Shown here: in pieces, positions 53,927-63,899 of the stretch
Layout: each line of letters opens with the position of its first letter
Numbering within the stretch: position 1 is the first letter of the stretch
Assembly (NCBI RefSeq): GCF_002837185.1
Contig: NZ_KZ477990.1
Location: forward strand, 62,001 to 126,000
DNA from: Pseudomonas fluorescens
GTDB lineage: Bacteria; Pseudomonadota; Gammaproteobacteria; Pseudomonadales; Pseudomonadaceae
Direction: 5' to 3'
DNA length: 64,000 bases
The notes under the pieces: generated by a model
What the model was told of the DNA's origin: nothing
The model's database searches: none
The model's input: the letters and a program-made list of their open reading frames with translations, nothing else
Position numbers and translations under genes: made by a program

Positions 53927-54709
53927 CTAAACCTTGAGCGCCTTCTTGGGATAAATATCATAACGACTGGACTTGCCCTCCAGCGCATGGCTCGGTTTGG
54001 GCCCGTCAATGCACGGTGCCTTGCGCGGGCGCTTGACCACCACGCGGTGGCTGGCCAGGGCCAGGGCCGCCGCGAGCAAGGCCGGTGCATCCAGATCATC
54101 ACCGACCAGTGGCCGGAACAGGCGCATTTCTTTCTTCACCAGGGCGGTTTTCTCGCGGTGCGGGAACATCGGGTCCAGGTAGATCACTTGCGGCGGCTCG
54201 CCTTGCCAATTGAGCATCACCTCAATGGCATTGCCCTTGTGCAGCTTCATGCGCGCCACGATCGGTGCCACGTCAAAATCCTGCGCGGCGCGTGCCAGGC
54301 CGTCTTCAAGCAGCGCACCAATCAACGGCTGACGCTCGATCAGGCTCATCTCACAGCCCAGACTTGCCAGCACGAACGCATCCTTGCCCAAGCCCGCCGT
54401 GGCGTCCAGCACACGGGGACGCACGCCTTGGGCGACGCCCACCGCCTTGGCGATCATCTGCCCGCTGCCACCGCCATATAAACGCCGGTGCGCCGCGCCA
54501 CCTTCGACAAAGTCGACCCGCACCGGGCCCGGCGCGTCCGGCCCGAGCTGTTGCAATTGCAGGCCCTGTTCCCCGACCTGCAGGGAAAAATCCGCCGCAT
54601 CGAGTTGCACAGGTAAGCCCAGCAGCGCAGCCCACTGCTCGGCGCGGGCCTGGAATTCTTCGGCCAAGGCCTCGACCCGAATGCGGCTGGCCGCTGGTTG
54701 TTCGCTCAT
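53927..54709 (-). CDS. rsmJ: 16S rRNA (guanine1516-N2)-methyltransferase RsmJ
   Basis: RsmJ methylates G1516 of 16S rRNA. The 260-aa protein has [22 protein letters not shown], the SAM motif [18 protein letters not shown] (about residues 100-117), the acidic ligand ERQP, and the catalytic motif [10 protein letters not shown] (about 174-183). I start at MSEQPAASR; a TTG one codon earlier is possible. It converges on the TetR gene. The divergent neighbour starts 96 bp away. Confidence 0.95.
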   Translation of the reverse strand: MSEQPAASRIRVEALAEEFQARAEQWAALLGLPVQLDAADFSLQVGEQGLQLQQLGPDAPGPVRVDFVEGGAAHRRLYGGGSGQMIAKAVGVAQGVRPRVLDATAGLGKDAFVLASLGCEMSLIERQPLIGALLEDGLARAAQDFDVAPIVARMKLHKGNAIEVMLNWQGEPPQVIYLDPMFPHREKTALVKKEMRLFRPLVGDDLDAPALLAAALALASHRVVVKRPRKAPCIDGPKPSHALEGKSSRYDIYPKKALKV

Positions 54710-54805
54710 CAATCGCTACGCTCGAAAATATTAAGGATCGGCCAATACCGGCCGATAAAAACAACAGTCAGGTATTTTGCCAGAGCTGAGCGTCGACCGA
54801 GAAAA

Positions 54806-55426
54806 ATGTCAGACATTCTTCCCCTAACTATCGGTGTACTGCCGACCCACAACCACTACGGCCTGCGCAATACTCAAGCGCTGGCCGGGGTGAGCCATGT
54901 GTGGCAGGACTTCTTCGCCCGTGCCCTGGCCGAACAGCTCGGTGCTACGCCGGGCGCGCTGGCCGCCACGGCGCCTGCACCGCAGGATTCGGCGGTGGAA
55001 CCCAGCGAAGGCGCCGACCTGCTGGCGCAGATCCTCACCCAGCGTGAGTGTGACGTGAAAGACACCGAGGTCGCCCCGCCTGAGCCGCTGTTCCTGCCGA
55101 TTGCCGAATTCGAGACCGAGCTGCTGCCCCCCGCGCCCGCGCCGTTCCCTGACGAAGAGATCATCGCCCAGCAACGCCAGCAGCATTTCGAAAGCGGCTG
55201 GGTACGCCCGATTGTCCTGAACGCGGGCCAACCCGTCGCTGAACCCGGCCCGGCGCCGCAACCCCGCCCGCTGCAGCTGCCGATTGCCGAGTTCGAGCTG
55301 GACTTGCTGCCACCGCCCGCGACCCCGTTCACTGAACAGGATCTGGTCGAACAACAGAAGGCCCTGGATTTTGACTACCACTGGGCACGCCCGTTGATCG
55401 TCAACAACTTGCGCCTGGCCGCCTGA
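54806..55426 (+). CDS. Conserved hypothetical protein with an internal duplication
   Basis: A 206-aa soluble protein not known to me. The N-terminal part (about 1-45, HNHYGLRNTQALAGVSHVW) is followed by an Ala/Pro linker. Two copies of a ~45-residue repeat then occur at residues 95-139 and 156-200. Each has LPIAEFE, a Leu-Leu-Pro-Pro, a PF-x-(E) helix start, QQ, an aromatic and a W-x-RP-x-(I/V)-x-N end. There is no signal peptide or membrane span. It starts at MSDILPLTIG after a CCGAGAAAA site. From memory it matches the uncharacterised gene beside rsmJ in Pseudomonas. Confidence 0.8.
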   Translation: MSDILPLTIGVLPTHNHYGLRNTQALAGVSHVWQDFFARALAEQLGATPGALAATAPAPQDSAVEPSEGADLLAQILTQRECDVKDTEVAPPEPLFLPIAEFETELLPPAPAPFPDEEIIAQQRQQHFESGWVRPIVLNAGQPVAEPGPAPQPRPLQLPIAEFELDLLPPPATPFTEQDLVEQQKALDFDYHWARPLIVNNLRLAA

Positions 55427-55429
55427 CGC

Positions 55430-56128
55430 TTAGCGGCACACCCACCAGCGCCCCATGTCCAGATGAAAATGGTTACGGTGTGCGGCGTTGTAGTCGGGGC
55501 TCAACACCCCGTTGAAAGCGTTACACGCACTGTCACGCACTTGGCGCAGAAACCGTGCGTCAGCGCCGTCGCCCGGCCAATCCTTGAGCACACTGATACG
55601 GCGTCCATCGGCCAGGCGAAACCCGGCGATATCCAGGGCATTGGCCGAGGCGTGCTGACTGAGGCGGCCTTCGGCGCGGTTGTAGATATTACGACAGGCA
55701 AAACTGCCCAGGTGGTCGACCCGCGTCACCGCTTCGCCATAGATAGCCTGAGCCGCCGGCTGCAGGCTGTGCCGCTCGAACAACGCAAAGGCTACGGCCA
55801 ACGGGCAACTGGCCAGAAAACTGCTGCTCAAGCCCACCTCCCCGCCCTGTACCCGCAACGTGTTGCGCAACGGGCAGGCGGCGTCGGGGGCTGAGTCCGC
55901 CTGGCGGGTCACCCGCAACCCCGAGGTTTTCAGCACCTGGTCGCACAGCAACGGATCATCCTGCAGCCGCCCCAACTTGTAGCGCGTCAACAGGTTCGGA
56001 CTGGCGCGCACATCCAGCGGTGCCCAGGGGTTCCACTCGTCCGGCACCGGCACCCAGCCCCGCCATACGCCCACCGCAACAGCGCCGCCGAGGACCAGCA
56101 ACGTGCCCATCCATCCGATCGATCGCAC
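55430..56128 (-). CDS. Extensin-like C-terminal domain protein
   Basis: A 232-aa predicted periplasmic or membrane-anchored protein with one N-terminal hydrophobic helix (LLVLGGAVAVGVW). The extensin-like_C domain (PF06904 type, relative of D,D-peptidases) fills about residues 55-232. The metal-site pattern is visible as SQHASANALDIAGF and HRNHFHLDMG at the C-terminus. It may act on the cell wall; no activity has been shown that I know. It ends 3 bp from the convergent duplicated-repeat gene and starts 3 bp after the next minus-strand gene, so it is in an operon with it. Confidence 0.9.
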   Translation of the reverse strand: MRSIGWMGTLLVLGGAVAVGVWRGWVPVPDEWNPWAPLDVRASPNLLTRYKLGRLQDDPLLCDQVLKTSGLRVTRQADSAPDAACPLRNTLRVQGGEVGLSSSFLASCPLAVAFALFERHSLQPAAQAIYGEAVTRVDHLGSFACRNIYNRAEGRLSQHASANALDIAGFRLADGRRISVLKDWPGDGADARFLRQVRDSACNAFNGVLSPDYNAAHRNHFHLDMGRWWVCR

Positions 56129-56131
56129 GGC

Positions 56132-56959
56132 TTAGCCCTTGAAGAATTGGTTGGCCTGATCGAACGGCATCTTGCGCTCGGTAAAGGTGAAGGTGCCCAA
56201 CCCGTAGACCTCCTGTGCCGCCCGATAGAACTCGCCGTAGGCCGCCAGGGCCAGGGCCGAGCCCACGCTGATGCGGCGCACGCCCAGTTCGCTCAACTGC
56301 GCGACGCTGAGGTTCAAGCCACCGGACATCAATACATTCACCGGCTTGGGCGCGACGGCCTTGACCACCGCCAGCACTTGCTCGGCACTGCGCAGGCCCG
56401 GCGCATACAGCACATCGGCGCCCGCCTCGGCGTAGGCTTGCAGGCGGCGAATGGTGTCGGGCAAATCCAGGCGGCCATGCAGGAGGTTTTCTGCGCGAGC
56501 CGTCAGCGTGAAGGGAAATGCCAGGCTGCGGGCGGCAGCAACAGCAGCCTCGACGCGCTCGACGGCCAGGTCGAAGGGGTAGATTGGGTCGGCGGCAACG
56601 CCCGTGGCGTCTTCGATGGAGCCACCGACGATACCGGTGGCGGCAGCTCGCAGAATGGTCTGGGCACAGCCTTCGGGGGTGTCGCTGAAACCGTTTTCCA
56701 AGTCAGCGGCGACCGGCAGCGCAGTCGCCCGGACGATGCTGCCGGCATTGCCCAGGGTGTCCTCCAGCGACAGCGCGCCTTCGGCATCCGGCCGCCCCAG
56801 GCTGAACGCAAAGCCCGCGCTGGTGGTGGCCAACGCTTCGAAGCCCAGGCTGGCAAGCATAATGGCGGAACCGGCATCCCACGGGTTGGGCATCACAAAG
56901 GCACGGTCACGCGCGTGCAGGGCTTTGAAGGTTTCGGCGCGAAGGGTTTGGGCATCCAT
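56132..56959 (-). CDS. Isocitrate lyase/PEP mutase-family protein
   Basis: A 275-aa TIM-barrel protein of the PEP mutase/ICL superfamily. It has VMPNPWDAGSAIMLASLGFEALATTS (about residues 22-47), VAADLENGF (metal-binding Asp), SIEDATG and TARAENLLHGR. The loop where ICL and methylisocitrate lyase have KKCGH is missing, so it is neither of these. The reaction is open; oxaloacetate decarboxylase or carboxyphosphonate-type activity occurs in relatives. It is in a minus-strand run with the extensin-like gene (3 bp) and the DUF72 gene (27 bp). Confidence 0.88.
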   Translation of the reverse strand: MDAQTLRAETFKALHARDRAFVMPNPWDAGSAIMLASLGFEALATTSAGFAFSLGRPDAEGALSLEDTLGNAGSIVRATALPVAADLENGFSDTPEGCAQTILRAAATGIVGGSIEDATGVAADPIYPFDLAVERVEAAVAAARSLAFPFTLTARAENLLHGRLDLPDTIRRLQAYAEAGADVLYAPGLRSAEQVLAVVKAVAPKPVNVLMSGGLNLSVAQLSELGVRRISVGSALALAAYGEFYRAAQEVYGLGTFTFTERKMPFDQANQFFKG

Positions 56960-56986
56960 GACGGGCTCCTGGCGGGGAAAAGAGCC

Positions 56987-57847
56987 CTAGAGTAACCCCA
57001 GTTGCTCCGCCACGGGTTCTCGATGCAAGGTCGGCAGCGGCGCAAGCCCCGGCAAACGTGCCATCAGTTGGTCATGGAAACGCAAGGCCAATTGGGCAGC
57101 GAGGCGGTTGTCCGAGGTGTGCAGGAACATGTAGGGGGTGCGCCCCTCTTCGATCCAACTGGCGATCTTTTCAACCCAGGGCATCAGGAACGGATCGTTG
57201 GCTTCAAGCTCGGGGTGCCCGATAAAGCGCACTTGGGGACATTGAGTCAACGCCGCCGGACGCGGGGGCACCCTGGGCTTTTTCGATTGGGCATGCAGGA
57301 CGGCCGCCGAGGTGGAGGTGCAACTGAACAGCGCGCGCGGATCGAGGCACACGCGCTCGACGCCACGGTCACGCAACAGGCGGTTGAGCATGCGCTCGGC
57401 CTCGCCTTTGGCGAAGAACTCATCGTGACGCACTTCAACCGCCAGTGGACGATCAATGCCATCGAGGAACCCGGCCAGCTCACCGAGGCGGTGCGGGGTA
57501 AAACCCTTCGACAGTTGCAGCCACAACGGCGACACACGCTCGCCCAGGGGGCTCATCAAGCCGATAAAACTTTCCGCCGCCGGCAGTTGTTCGCGCAAGT
57601 CACCGGCATGGCTGATATCACCCGGGAATTTGGCGGTGAAGCGAAAGTCATCGGGCATGATGTCGGCCCAGCGCTGCACGGTCGCGGCCGAGGGTCGAGC
57701 ATAAAAAGTGGTGTTGCCTTCAACGGCGTTGAAGACCTGGGCGTAGAGCCCGAGGTAATCGTTGGAACGTGCATCGGCGGGGTACAGGTACTCGCGCCAG
57801 GCGTTTTCACTCCAGGACGGGCAGCCGATGTAGTAAGGCAGGCGCAT
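56987..57847 (-). CDS. DUF72 (YecE-like) protein
   Basis: A 286-aa DUF72 TIM-barrel protein. It starts MRLPYYIGCPSWSENAWREYLYP and shows FNAVEGNTTFYARPS and FRFTAKFPGDISH, the DUF72 hallmarks. The C-terminal PYMFLHTSDNRLAAQLALRFH is also typical. The biochemical role is unknown. The open frame continues 13 codons upstream, but the ATG used overlaps the stop of the next upstream gene by 1 nt, as TGATG. Confidence 0.92.
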   Translation of the reverse strand: MRLPYYIGCPSWSENAWREYLYPADARSNDYLGLYAQVFNAVEGNTTFYARPSAATVQRWADIMPDDFRFTAKFPGDISHAGDLREQLPAAESFIGLMSPLGERVSPLWLQLSKGFTPHRLGELAGFLDGIDRPLAVEVRHDEFFAKGEAERMLNRLLRDRGVERVCLDPRALFSCTSTSAAVLHAQSKKPRVPPRPAALTQCPQVRFIGHPELEANDPFLMPWVEKIASWIEEGRTPYMFLHTSDNRLAAQLALRFHDQLMARLPGLAPLPTLHREPVAEQLGLL

Positions 57848-58137
57848 CAGATGTGGATATCGAGACCCAGCACTTCCATATCCCATTCGACAAAACCGGC
57901 GGTGGTCAGGTAGCTGGCCAGGGCCGTCGCTACGCTTTTGCTCATGGAGCGGGGGAAGACCATGTCTTGCTGACGGGCGGGAAGACCGCTGATACGAGCT
58001 TGGGTACCGGCCTGCGCGTCGGATTGGACTTCAATGAAATCCGGCGAGTCCTCGACCGAATCGTCCACCGTAGCGTTCGCCTTGCGCGGCTTACGCTTGA
58101 TCGGGTACGACTGTGAGGAAAAGCCATCAATACGCAT
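57847..58137 (-). CDS. Conserved hypothetical protein (96 aa)
   Basis: A 96-aa cytosolic protein of unknown role: MRIDGFSSQSYPIKRKPRK is basic, the middle is acidic (ATVDDSVEDSPDFIEVQ), and the C-terminus has SKSVATALASYLTTAGFVEWDMEVLGLDI. The opening resembles proteins with a flexible DUF2262-like/FlhB-type basic start, but I do not assign a family. It is translationally linked to the DUF72 gene by a 1-nt stop/start overlap and is conserved at this spot next to tsaB-adk in Pseudomonas (from memory). Confidence 0.75.
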   Translation of the reverse strand: MRIDGFSSQSYPIKRKPRKANATVDDSVEDSPDFIEVQSDAQAGTQARISGLPARQQDMVFPRSMSKSVATALASYLTTAGFVEWDMEVLGLDIHI

Positions 58138-58297
58138 AGGCGCGAACTCGCTATCAGTAATGGCATTTTAGTGGCGCGATCCGTAGCGCGCAAATGCTCT
58201 GGTGATAACTAGAACACATAATTGGTAAAAGGTTTAAAAACCGGTGCGAATTCTGACGATTGGCGAAATTTAACTCAAAATGCCATCATTTTTGGCG

Positions 58298-58984
58298 TCA
58301 AATAATCCCGCGTTCCGCCTTGGTTTGCGCGACCTTGTCGCGCAAGTACACCGGCGCCGCCTGATCTGCCGCGATGGCCTCGCCACGCTCGAATGCAAAG
58401 CGCGCCAAGGTCAGCAAATCCTCTGCATGGGGCAGCATCGTGGCGTCCTGGCCAGCCAGTTGGACGCCGATCCGCGCCCCATATCCCCAACCGGTGCCAG
58501 CGCCGAACCAATCACCGAGCGCATCGTCGGGCAGTACGGATGATTCCGGTGCCTGCACCGCTTCCACGCCGACCAGGCGCATCTCGCCCGCCGTCTCGCG
58601 GTAGCAGCCCCAATACACTTCATCCATCCGCGCATCGATCGCCGCCGCCACTTGCGAGGCGCCATGTTCACGCAGAGCACGTTGGGCCAGTACCGCCAGG
58701 TTGGAGACCGGCAATACGGGACGCTCCAGCGCAAACGCCAGGCCCTGCACCACGCCAATGGCAATGCGCACGCCGGTAAACGCGCCGGGGCCACGGCCGA
58801 AAGCGATGGCATCCACGGCGGCCAGGCTGGTGCCGGCGTCTTCCAGCAGTTGCTTGATCATCGGCAACAGCTTCTGCGCGTGCAGGCGCGGGATCACCTC
58901 GTAGTGGCTGGTTACTTTGCCATCGTGCAGCAAGGCAACCGAGCAAGCTTCAGTCGCGGTGTCCAGGGCCAGCAGGGTGCTCAT
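58298..58984 (-). CDS. tsaB: tRNA t6A biosynthesis protein TsaB
   Basis: TsaB forms the TsaBDE complex that transfers threonylcarbamoyl to A37 of ANN-decoding tRNAs. The 228-aa protein has the ASKHA-fold start TLLALDTATEACSVALL and the TsaB signature FGRGPGAFTGVRIAIGVVQGLA (about residues 67-88). It starts at MSTLLALDTATEA; the 28 codons before it run through the adk terminator stem and have no homology. TcdA, encoded elsewhere in the window, acts on its product. Confidence 0.96.
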   Translation of the reverse strand: MSTLLALDTATEACSVALLHDGKVTSHYEVIPRLHAQKLLPMIKQLLEDAGTSLAAVDAIAFGRGPGAFTGVRIAIGVVQGLAFALERPVLPVSNLAVLAQRALREHGASQVAAAIDARMDEVYWGCYRETAGEMRLVGVEAVQAPESSVLPDDALGDWFGAGTGWGYGARIGVQLAGQDATMLPHAEDLLTLARFAFERGEAIAADQAAPVYLRDKVAQTKAERGII

Positions 58985-59026
58985 GGGTGTGGGTGTCCAA
59001 GTCGAAAAAGTGCGCCAGTATAAACA

Positions 59027-59052
59027 ACAACGGCCCGCAAGCGGGCCGTTGT
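59027..59052 (-). terminator. Rho-independent terminator of adk
   Basis: ACAACGGCCCGC and GCGGGCCGTTGT form a perfect 12-bp stem with a 2-nt loop, followed on the minus strand by TGTTTAT. It lies 20 nt after the adk stop and ahead of tsaB, so tsaB probably has a separate promoter or relies on read-through. Confidence 0.8.
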
Positions 59053-59072
59053 CAATGCAGCCGATCAACGCA

Positions 59073-59804
<732 letters not shown>

Positions 59805-59936
59805 TCAAACGGCCAAAGGCTGATCAAGATACACAGCAGGCCCTTGCCACACAAGCCGCCAAAAGTAGGAGAAACCCGCGCCAGGCCTGCGTCGGCCAAC
59901 GGGTTTGCCTGAGCGCAACCCTGCCCCTCAAACAAC

Positions 59937-59958
59937 GACCGCCCTTTTCAGGGCGGTC
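59937..59958 (-). terminator. Terminator of ppc
   Basis: GACCGCCC and GGGCGGTC form a perfect 8-bp stem with a 6-nt loop, followed on the minus strand by GTTGTTTG. It lies 43 nt after the ppc stop, separating it from adk. Confidence 0.7.
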
Positions 59959-60000
59959 GCCGCCGTTCATTCGCAAGCCGTTGAGAACACGCGAAAAACC

Positions 60001-62628
60001 TCAACCGGTGTTGCGCAAACCTGCAGCAATACCGGCGACGGACACCAGCAGCGCCTGTTCCAGAGGGCTGTCTTGCGCCGCTTCGCGTTGGCGCGAGCGT
60101 GCGAGCAATTCAGCCTGCAACAGATGCAGGGGATCGAGGTAGGTGTTGCGCAGGCGGATGAACTCCAGGGTGTCCGGACTGTGGGCCAACAGTTGCGACT
60201 GGCCGGTCAGGCCAAGCACCACCTCACAGGCCTGCGACAATAGGTCGCGTAAATGCGCGCCCAGTGGCAGCAAGTCCGGCTGCACCAGACGCTCATCATA
60301 GAGGCGGGCGATATCGGCGTCGGCCTTGGCCAGCACCATTTCCAGCATATCGATGCGCGTGCGGAAGAACGGCCACTGCTCACGCATCTGCCCAAGCAAC
60401 TCACCCTCGCCGCGCTCCAGGGCCTTGCTCAATGCCGCTTCCCAGCCGAGCCAGGCGGGCAGCATCAAGCGGGTCTGGGTCCAGCCGAAGATCCAGGGAA
60501 TCGCGCGCAGGCTTTCAATACCGCCGGCACGCCGCTTGGCCGGGCGGCTGCCCAACGGCAAACGGCCCAGCTCCTGCTCCGGTGTGGACTGGCGGAAATA
60601 CTCGACGAATTGCGGATTTTCCCGCACCACCGCGCGGTAGGCGCTGACACCGTCGGCCGCCAATTCGTCCATCAAATGACGCCAGGCCGGTTCCGGCGGC
60701 GGCGGTGGCAACAGCGTGGCTTCGAGCACCGCCGCCAGGTAGAGGTTGAGGTTCTGCTCGGCAATGTCCGGCAGGCCGAACTTGAAGCGGATCATCTCGC
60801 CTTGTTCGGTGGTGCGGAACCGCCCCGCCACCGAGCCCGGCGGCTGCGACAGAATCGCCGCATGCGCCGGGCCACCGCCACGGCCAACGGTGCCACCACG
60901 ACCGTGGAACAACAGCAAATCCACTTGCTGCTCACGGCAGATGTCCACCAGGCGTTCCTGCGCCCGGTACTGCGCCCAGGCGGCAGCGGTGGTGCCGGCG
61001 TCCTTGGCCGAGTCCGAATAGCCGATCATCACTTCCTGCGGGCCTTGCAGCCGCGCGCGATAGCCCGGCAACTGCAACAACCGCTCCATCACCGGCCCGG
61101 CGTTATCCAGGTCGGCCAGGGTCTCGAACAGCGGCACTACGCGCATTGGCCGCTGCACGCCGGACTCTTTGAGCAGCAGTTGCACCGCCAGCACATCCGA
61201 AGCGGCACCGGCCATGGAAATGACATAGGAGCCTAGCGACGCGGCCGGTGCCGCGGCGATTTCCCGGCAGGTGTTCAAGACTTCCGCCGTGTCCTGCGAC
61301 GGCTTGAAATAACCTGGCAGCAGCGGTCGACGATTGCCCAGTTCTTTGCTCAGAAAGTCGATGCGCGCTTCTTCGTCCCAGTCCTCATAACGTCCGAGGG
61401 CAAGGTAGTCGGTGATTTCGCTCATGGCCGAGGCGTGACGCGCGGAATCCTGGCGCACATCCAGGCGTACCAGGAACAGGCCAAAGGTCACGGCGCGGCG
61501 CAGGCAATCGAGCAACGGGCCGTCGGCGATCACGCCCATCCCGCACTCATGCAGCGACTGATAGCACAGCTGCAACGGGCCGAGCAGGTCACGATTGTCC
61601 TGCAACACCTGCGCCGGTGCCGGTGTATTTTCCTTTAGCGAGGAATGGGCCCACTGGCGCGTGGCGCGCAGACGTTCGCGCAACTGCTTGAGCACCGCAC
61701 GGTAGGGTTCGACGCTGTCTCCCGCCTGGGCTTGCAAGGCCGCACTGGCCCGTTGCATGGACAACTCGGAGGCGAGTTGATCGATATCGCGCAGGTACAA
61801 ATCCGCCGCCATCCAGCGCGCCAGCAGCAATACTTCACGGGTGACCGGCGCCGTGACGTTCGGGTTGCCGTCACGGTCGCCGCCCATCCACGAGGCAAAT
61901 CGTATCGGCGCAGCCTCAAGCGGCAGGTGCAGACCGGTCGCGGCATGCAAGGCCTGGTCGGCCTTGCGCAAATAATTCGGGATGGCCTGCCACAACGAAT
62001 GCTCGATGACTGCAAAGCCCCATTTGGCTTCATCCACCGGCGTAGGCCGCACGCGACGGATTTCCTCGGTGTGCCAGGCCTCGGCGATCAATCGTTGCAA
62101 ACGCTCACGGATTTGCTCGCGCTCGGCGCTGGTGAGATCACGGTGATCCTGCAGCGCCAGTTGCGCGGCGATCGCGTCGTACTTCTGGATCAGGGTGCGA
62201 CGTGCGACTTCGGTGGGGTGGGCGGTGAGTACCAGTTCGATCTCCAGCCGCGCCAAATGGCGCGCCAGGGATTCATCGCTGTGCCCTTCACTTTGCAGGC
62301 GCGCCAACAGTTCGGGCAACACGCGGGACTCGAAGGGCGCCGGCTGCGATTCATCGCGCCGGTGAATCAACTGGTACTGCTCGGCAATGTTGGCCAGGTT
62401 GAGGAACTGGTTGAAGGCCCGGGCTACAGGCAGCAGTTCGTCTTCCTGCAGTGGGTTCAGACTCGCGCTGAGTTCATCGCCCGCGCCGCGCCGGTCAGCC
62501 TTGGCGCCTTTACGGATCTGCTCGATCTTGTCGAGAAAATCATCGCCGTACTGTTCTCGAATGGTGTTGCCCAACAGTTCACCCAGCAGGTGAACATCCT
62601 CACGCAAGCGTGCATCGATATCACTCAT
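60001..62628 (-). CDS. ppc: Phosphoenolpyruvate carboxylase
   Basis: Ppc makes oxaloacetate from PEP and bicarbonate and so refills the TCA cycle. The 875-aa product has the catalytic His in [14 protein letters not shown] (about residue 140), the glycine loop [14 protein letters not shown] (about 580), [11 protein letters not shown], and the C-terminal inhibitor-site end RNTG. I start at [17 protein letters not shown]; the 69 upstream in-frame codons have no homology. It is divergent from a hypothetical gene 163 bp away. Confidence 0.98.
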   Translation of the reverse strand: MSDIDARLREDVHLLGELLGNTIREQYGDDFLDKIEQIRKGAKADRRGAGDELSASLNPLQEDELLPVARAFNQFLNLANIAEQYQLIHRRDESQPAPFESRVLPELLARLQSEGHSDESLARHLARLEIELVLTAHPTEVARRTLIQKYDAIAAQLALQDHRDLTSAEREQIRERLQRLIAEAWHTEEIRRVRPTPVDEAKWGFAVIEHSLWQAIPNYLRKADQALHAATGLHLPLEAAPIRFASWMGGDRDGNPNVTAPVTREVLLLARWMAADLYLRDIDQLASELSMQRASAALQAQAGDSVEPYRAVLKQLRERLRATRQWAHSSLKENTPAPAQVLQDNRDLLGPLQLCYQSLHECGMGVIADGPLLDCLRRAVTFGLFLVRLDVRQDSARHASAMSEITDYLALGRYEDWDEEARIDFLSKELGNRRPLLPGYFKPSQDTAEVLNTCREIAAAPAASLGSYVISMAGAASDVLAVQLLLKESGVQRPMRVVPLFETLADLDNAGPVMERLLQLPGYRARLQGPQEVMIGYSDSAKDAGTTAAAWAQYRAQERLVDICREQQVDLLLFHGRGGTVGRGGGPAHAAILSQPPGSVAGRFRTTEQGEMIRFKFGLPDIAEQNLNLYLAAVLEATLLPPPPPEPAWRHLMDELAADGVSAYRAVVRENPQFVEYFRQSTPEQELGRLPLGSRPAKRRAGGIESLRAIPWIFGWTQTRLMLPAWLGWEAALSKALERGEGELLGQMREQWPFFRTRIDMLEMVLAKADADIARLYDERLVQPDLLPLGAHLRDLLSQACEVVLGLTGQSQLLAHSPDTLEFIRLRNTYLDPLHLLQAELLARSRQREAAQDSPLEQALLVSVAGIAAGLRNTG

Positions 62629-62791
62629 CAGCCAATCTCCAGCCAGAAATCCGGGACGCGCAGGTGTTCCAGAGTGCCGTCGGCGCAGGTTTCTGACAAG
62701 ACACTTTAAACCTTGCCGCTTGCAGCTAGTCTCAAGATCAAGTCGCCGCGTTATCCACACCGGTGGCTGGACACTCATTATTGAGGTTGCC

Positions 62792-63136
62792 ATGAAAATT
62801 CGAGACCTGCCCCAGCATTGGGAAGAGACCGCCAAGGGTCAACTGACCAAAACCGAATACGCCATTCATCTGGATGTGGAGGCCGCCGCGAGGCTGGCCG
62901 CCCTGGCCGAGATGTACCCCAAGCGTCACGCCGAAGAGCTGCTCGGCGAGCTGATCGGCGCCGCCCTTGAAGAGCTGGAAGCCAGCTTCCCTTACGTGAA
63001 AGGGCAGCAGGTGATCGCCACCGACGAGGAAGGCGATCCGCTGTATGAAGACGTCGGCCCCACACCGCGATTTCTGACACTGTCACGCCGCTATCTGCAT
63101 GATTTGTCAGCCGGTGCTGACGAACAGAAGCACTGA
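62792..63136 (+). CDS. Conserved hypothetical protein next to ppc
   Basis: A 114-aa soluble protein: [20 protein letters not shown], then an amphipathic helical stretch with heptad-like Leu/Ala ([35 protein letters not shown]) and a C-terminal [25 protein letters not shown]. The helix-turn pattern resembles ribbon-helix-helix-like small proteins, but I do not assign one. No membrane segment. The start has TTGAGGTTGCC just ahead. It stands alone between ppc (divergent) and the lipoprotein genes. Confidence 0.78.
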   Translation: MKIRDLPQHWEETAKGQLTKTEYAIHLDVEAAARLAALAEMYPKRHAEELLGELIGAALEELEASFPYVKGQQVIATDEEGDPLYEDVGPTPRFLTLSRRYLHDLSAGADEQKH

Positions 63137-63171
63137 TCACAGTTTCCTCCATTCCAATTTAACCCTTGTAT

Positions 63172-63194
63172 TCCGGGCTTTTCAGCGGCCCGGA
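63172..63194 (+). terminator. Hairpin after the ppc-adjacent gene
   Basis: TCCGGGC and GCCCGGA form a 7-bp stem with a 9-nt loop, 35 nt after the stop codon. There is no T-run. The rest of the 281-bp gap to the next gene is AT-rich in part (TATTTTTTTA near 63248) and shows no other feature. Confidence 0.4.
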
Positions 63195-63417
63195 GTACCG
63201 TTGTGCGTGCTGAAAGTTCCAATTTTCTTAAGCTGACCGATCAGTCAGATATTTTTTTAGGCAAATCGCCATCTTCGCTGAACTTTTGAAAAAAGCCTCC
63301 GGTCACAGCCAGTAAGCCATCACTTGGAACGCTCGTTTGAACTGGCGTCATGTGCTTCGCAGCCGGGCCCGCAAACGAACACCACGATGGATTTTGATGT
63401 TTTTCAGGAGTTACCCA

Positions 63418-63843
63418 ATGGAGTTGAAGACGATGAAGACCAGCACTGCCAAATCCTCGTTTAACCACCTGCGCGGGCTTAAATTGGCCGCGCTGGCAAT
63501 CGGCACCAGCTTCGTTCTGGCAGGTTGCGCCGGTAACCCGCCGACCGAGCAATACGCAGTGACCCAGTCTGCGGTCAACAGCGCGGTCAGCGCCGGCGGC
63601 ACCGAGTTCGCAGCCGTGGAAATGAAGTCGGCCCAGGACAAGCTCAAAGAAGCTGAAATCGCCATGCACGACAAGAACTACGACAAAGCCCGTATGTTGG
63701 CTGAACAAGCCGAGTGGGATGCTCGTGTCGCTGAGCGTAAAGCCCAGGCTGCCAAGGCCGAACAAGCGGTGAAGGATTCCCAGAAAGCAGTTGACGAGTT
63801 GCGTAAGGAAGGCATGCGCCCGGCTGCTATCCAGCAGAAGTAA
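63418..63843 (+). CDS. DUF4398 lipoprotein
   Basis: A 141-aa predicted lipoprotein with a signal peptide (a basic start, then LKLAALAIGTSFVLAGC, Cys37). The mature part is an Ala/Glu/Lys-rich coiled-coil-like domain of the DUF4398 type (QDKLKEAEIAMHDKNYDKARMLAEQAEWDARVAERKAQ). Such proteins are often paired with an OmpA-family lipoprotein, as here. CAGGAGTTACCC precedes the ATG used; MKTSTAK five codons later is an alternative start. Confidence 0.9.
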   Translation: MELKTMKTSTAKSSFNHLRGLKLAALAIGTSFVLAGCAGNPPTEQYAVTQSAVNSAVSAGGTEFAAVEMKSAQDKLKEAEIAMHDKNYDKARMLAEQAEWDARVAERKAQAAKAEQAVKDSQKAVDELRKEGMRPAAIQQK

Positions 63844-63899
63844 GCCGCTGCCCCTTGATTGCATCGCACCTGATATCGAATTGAAAGGACGACACGACT

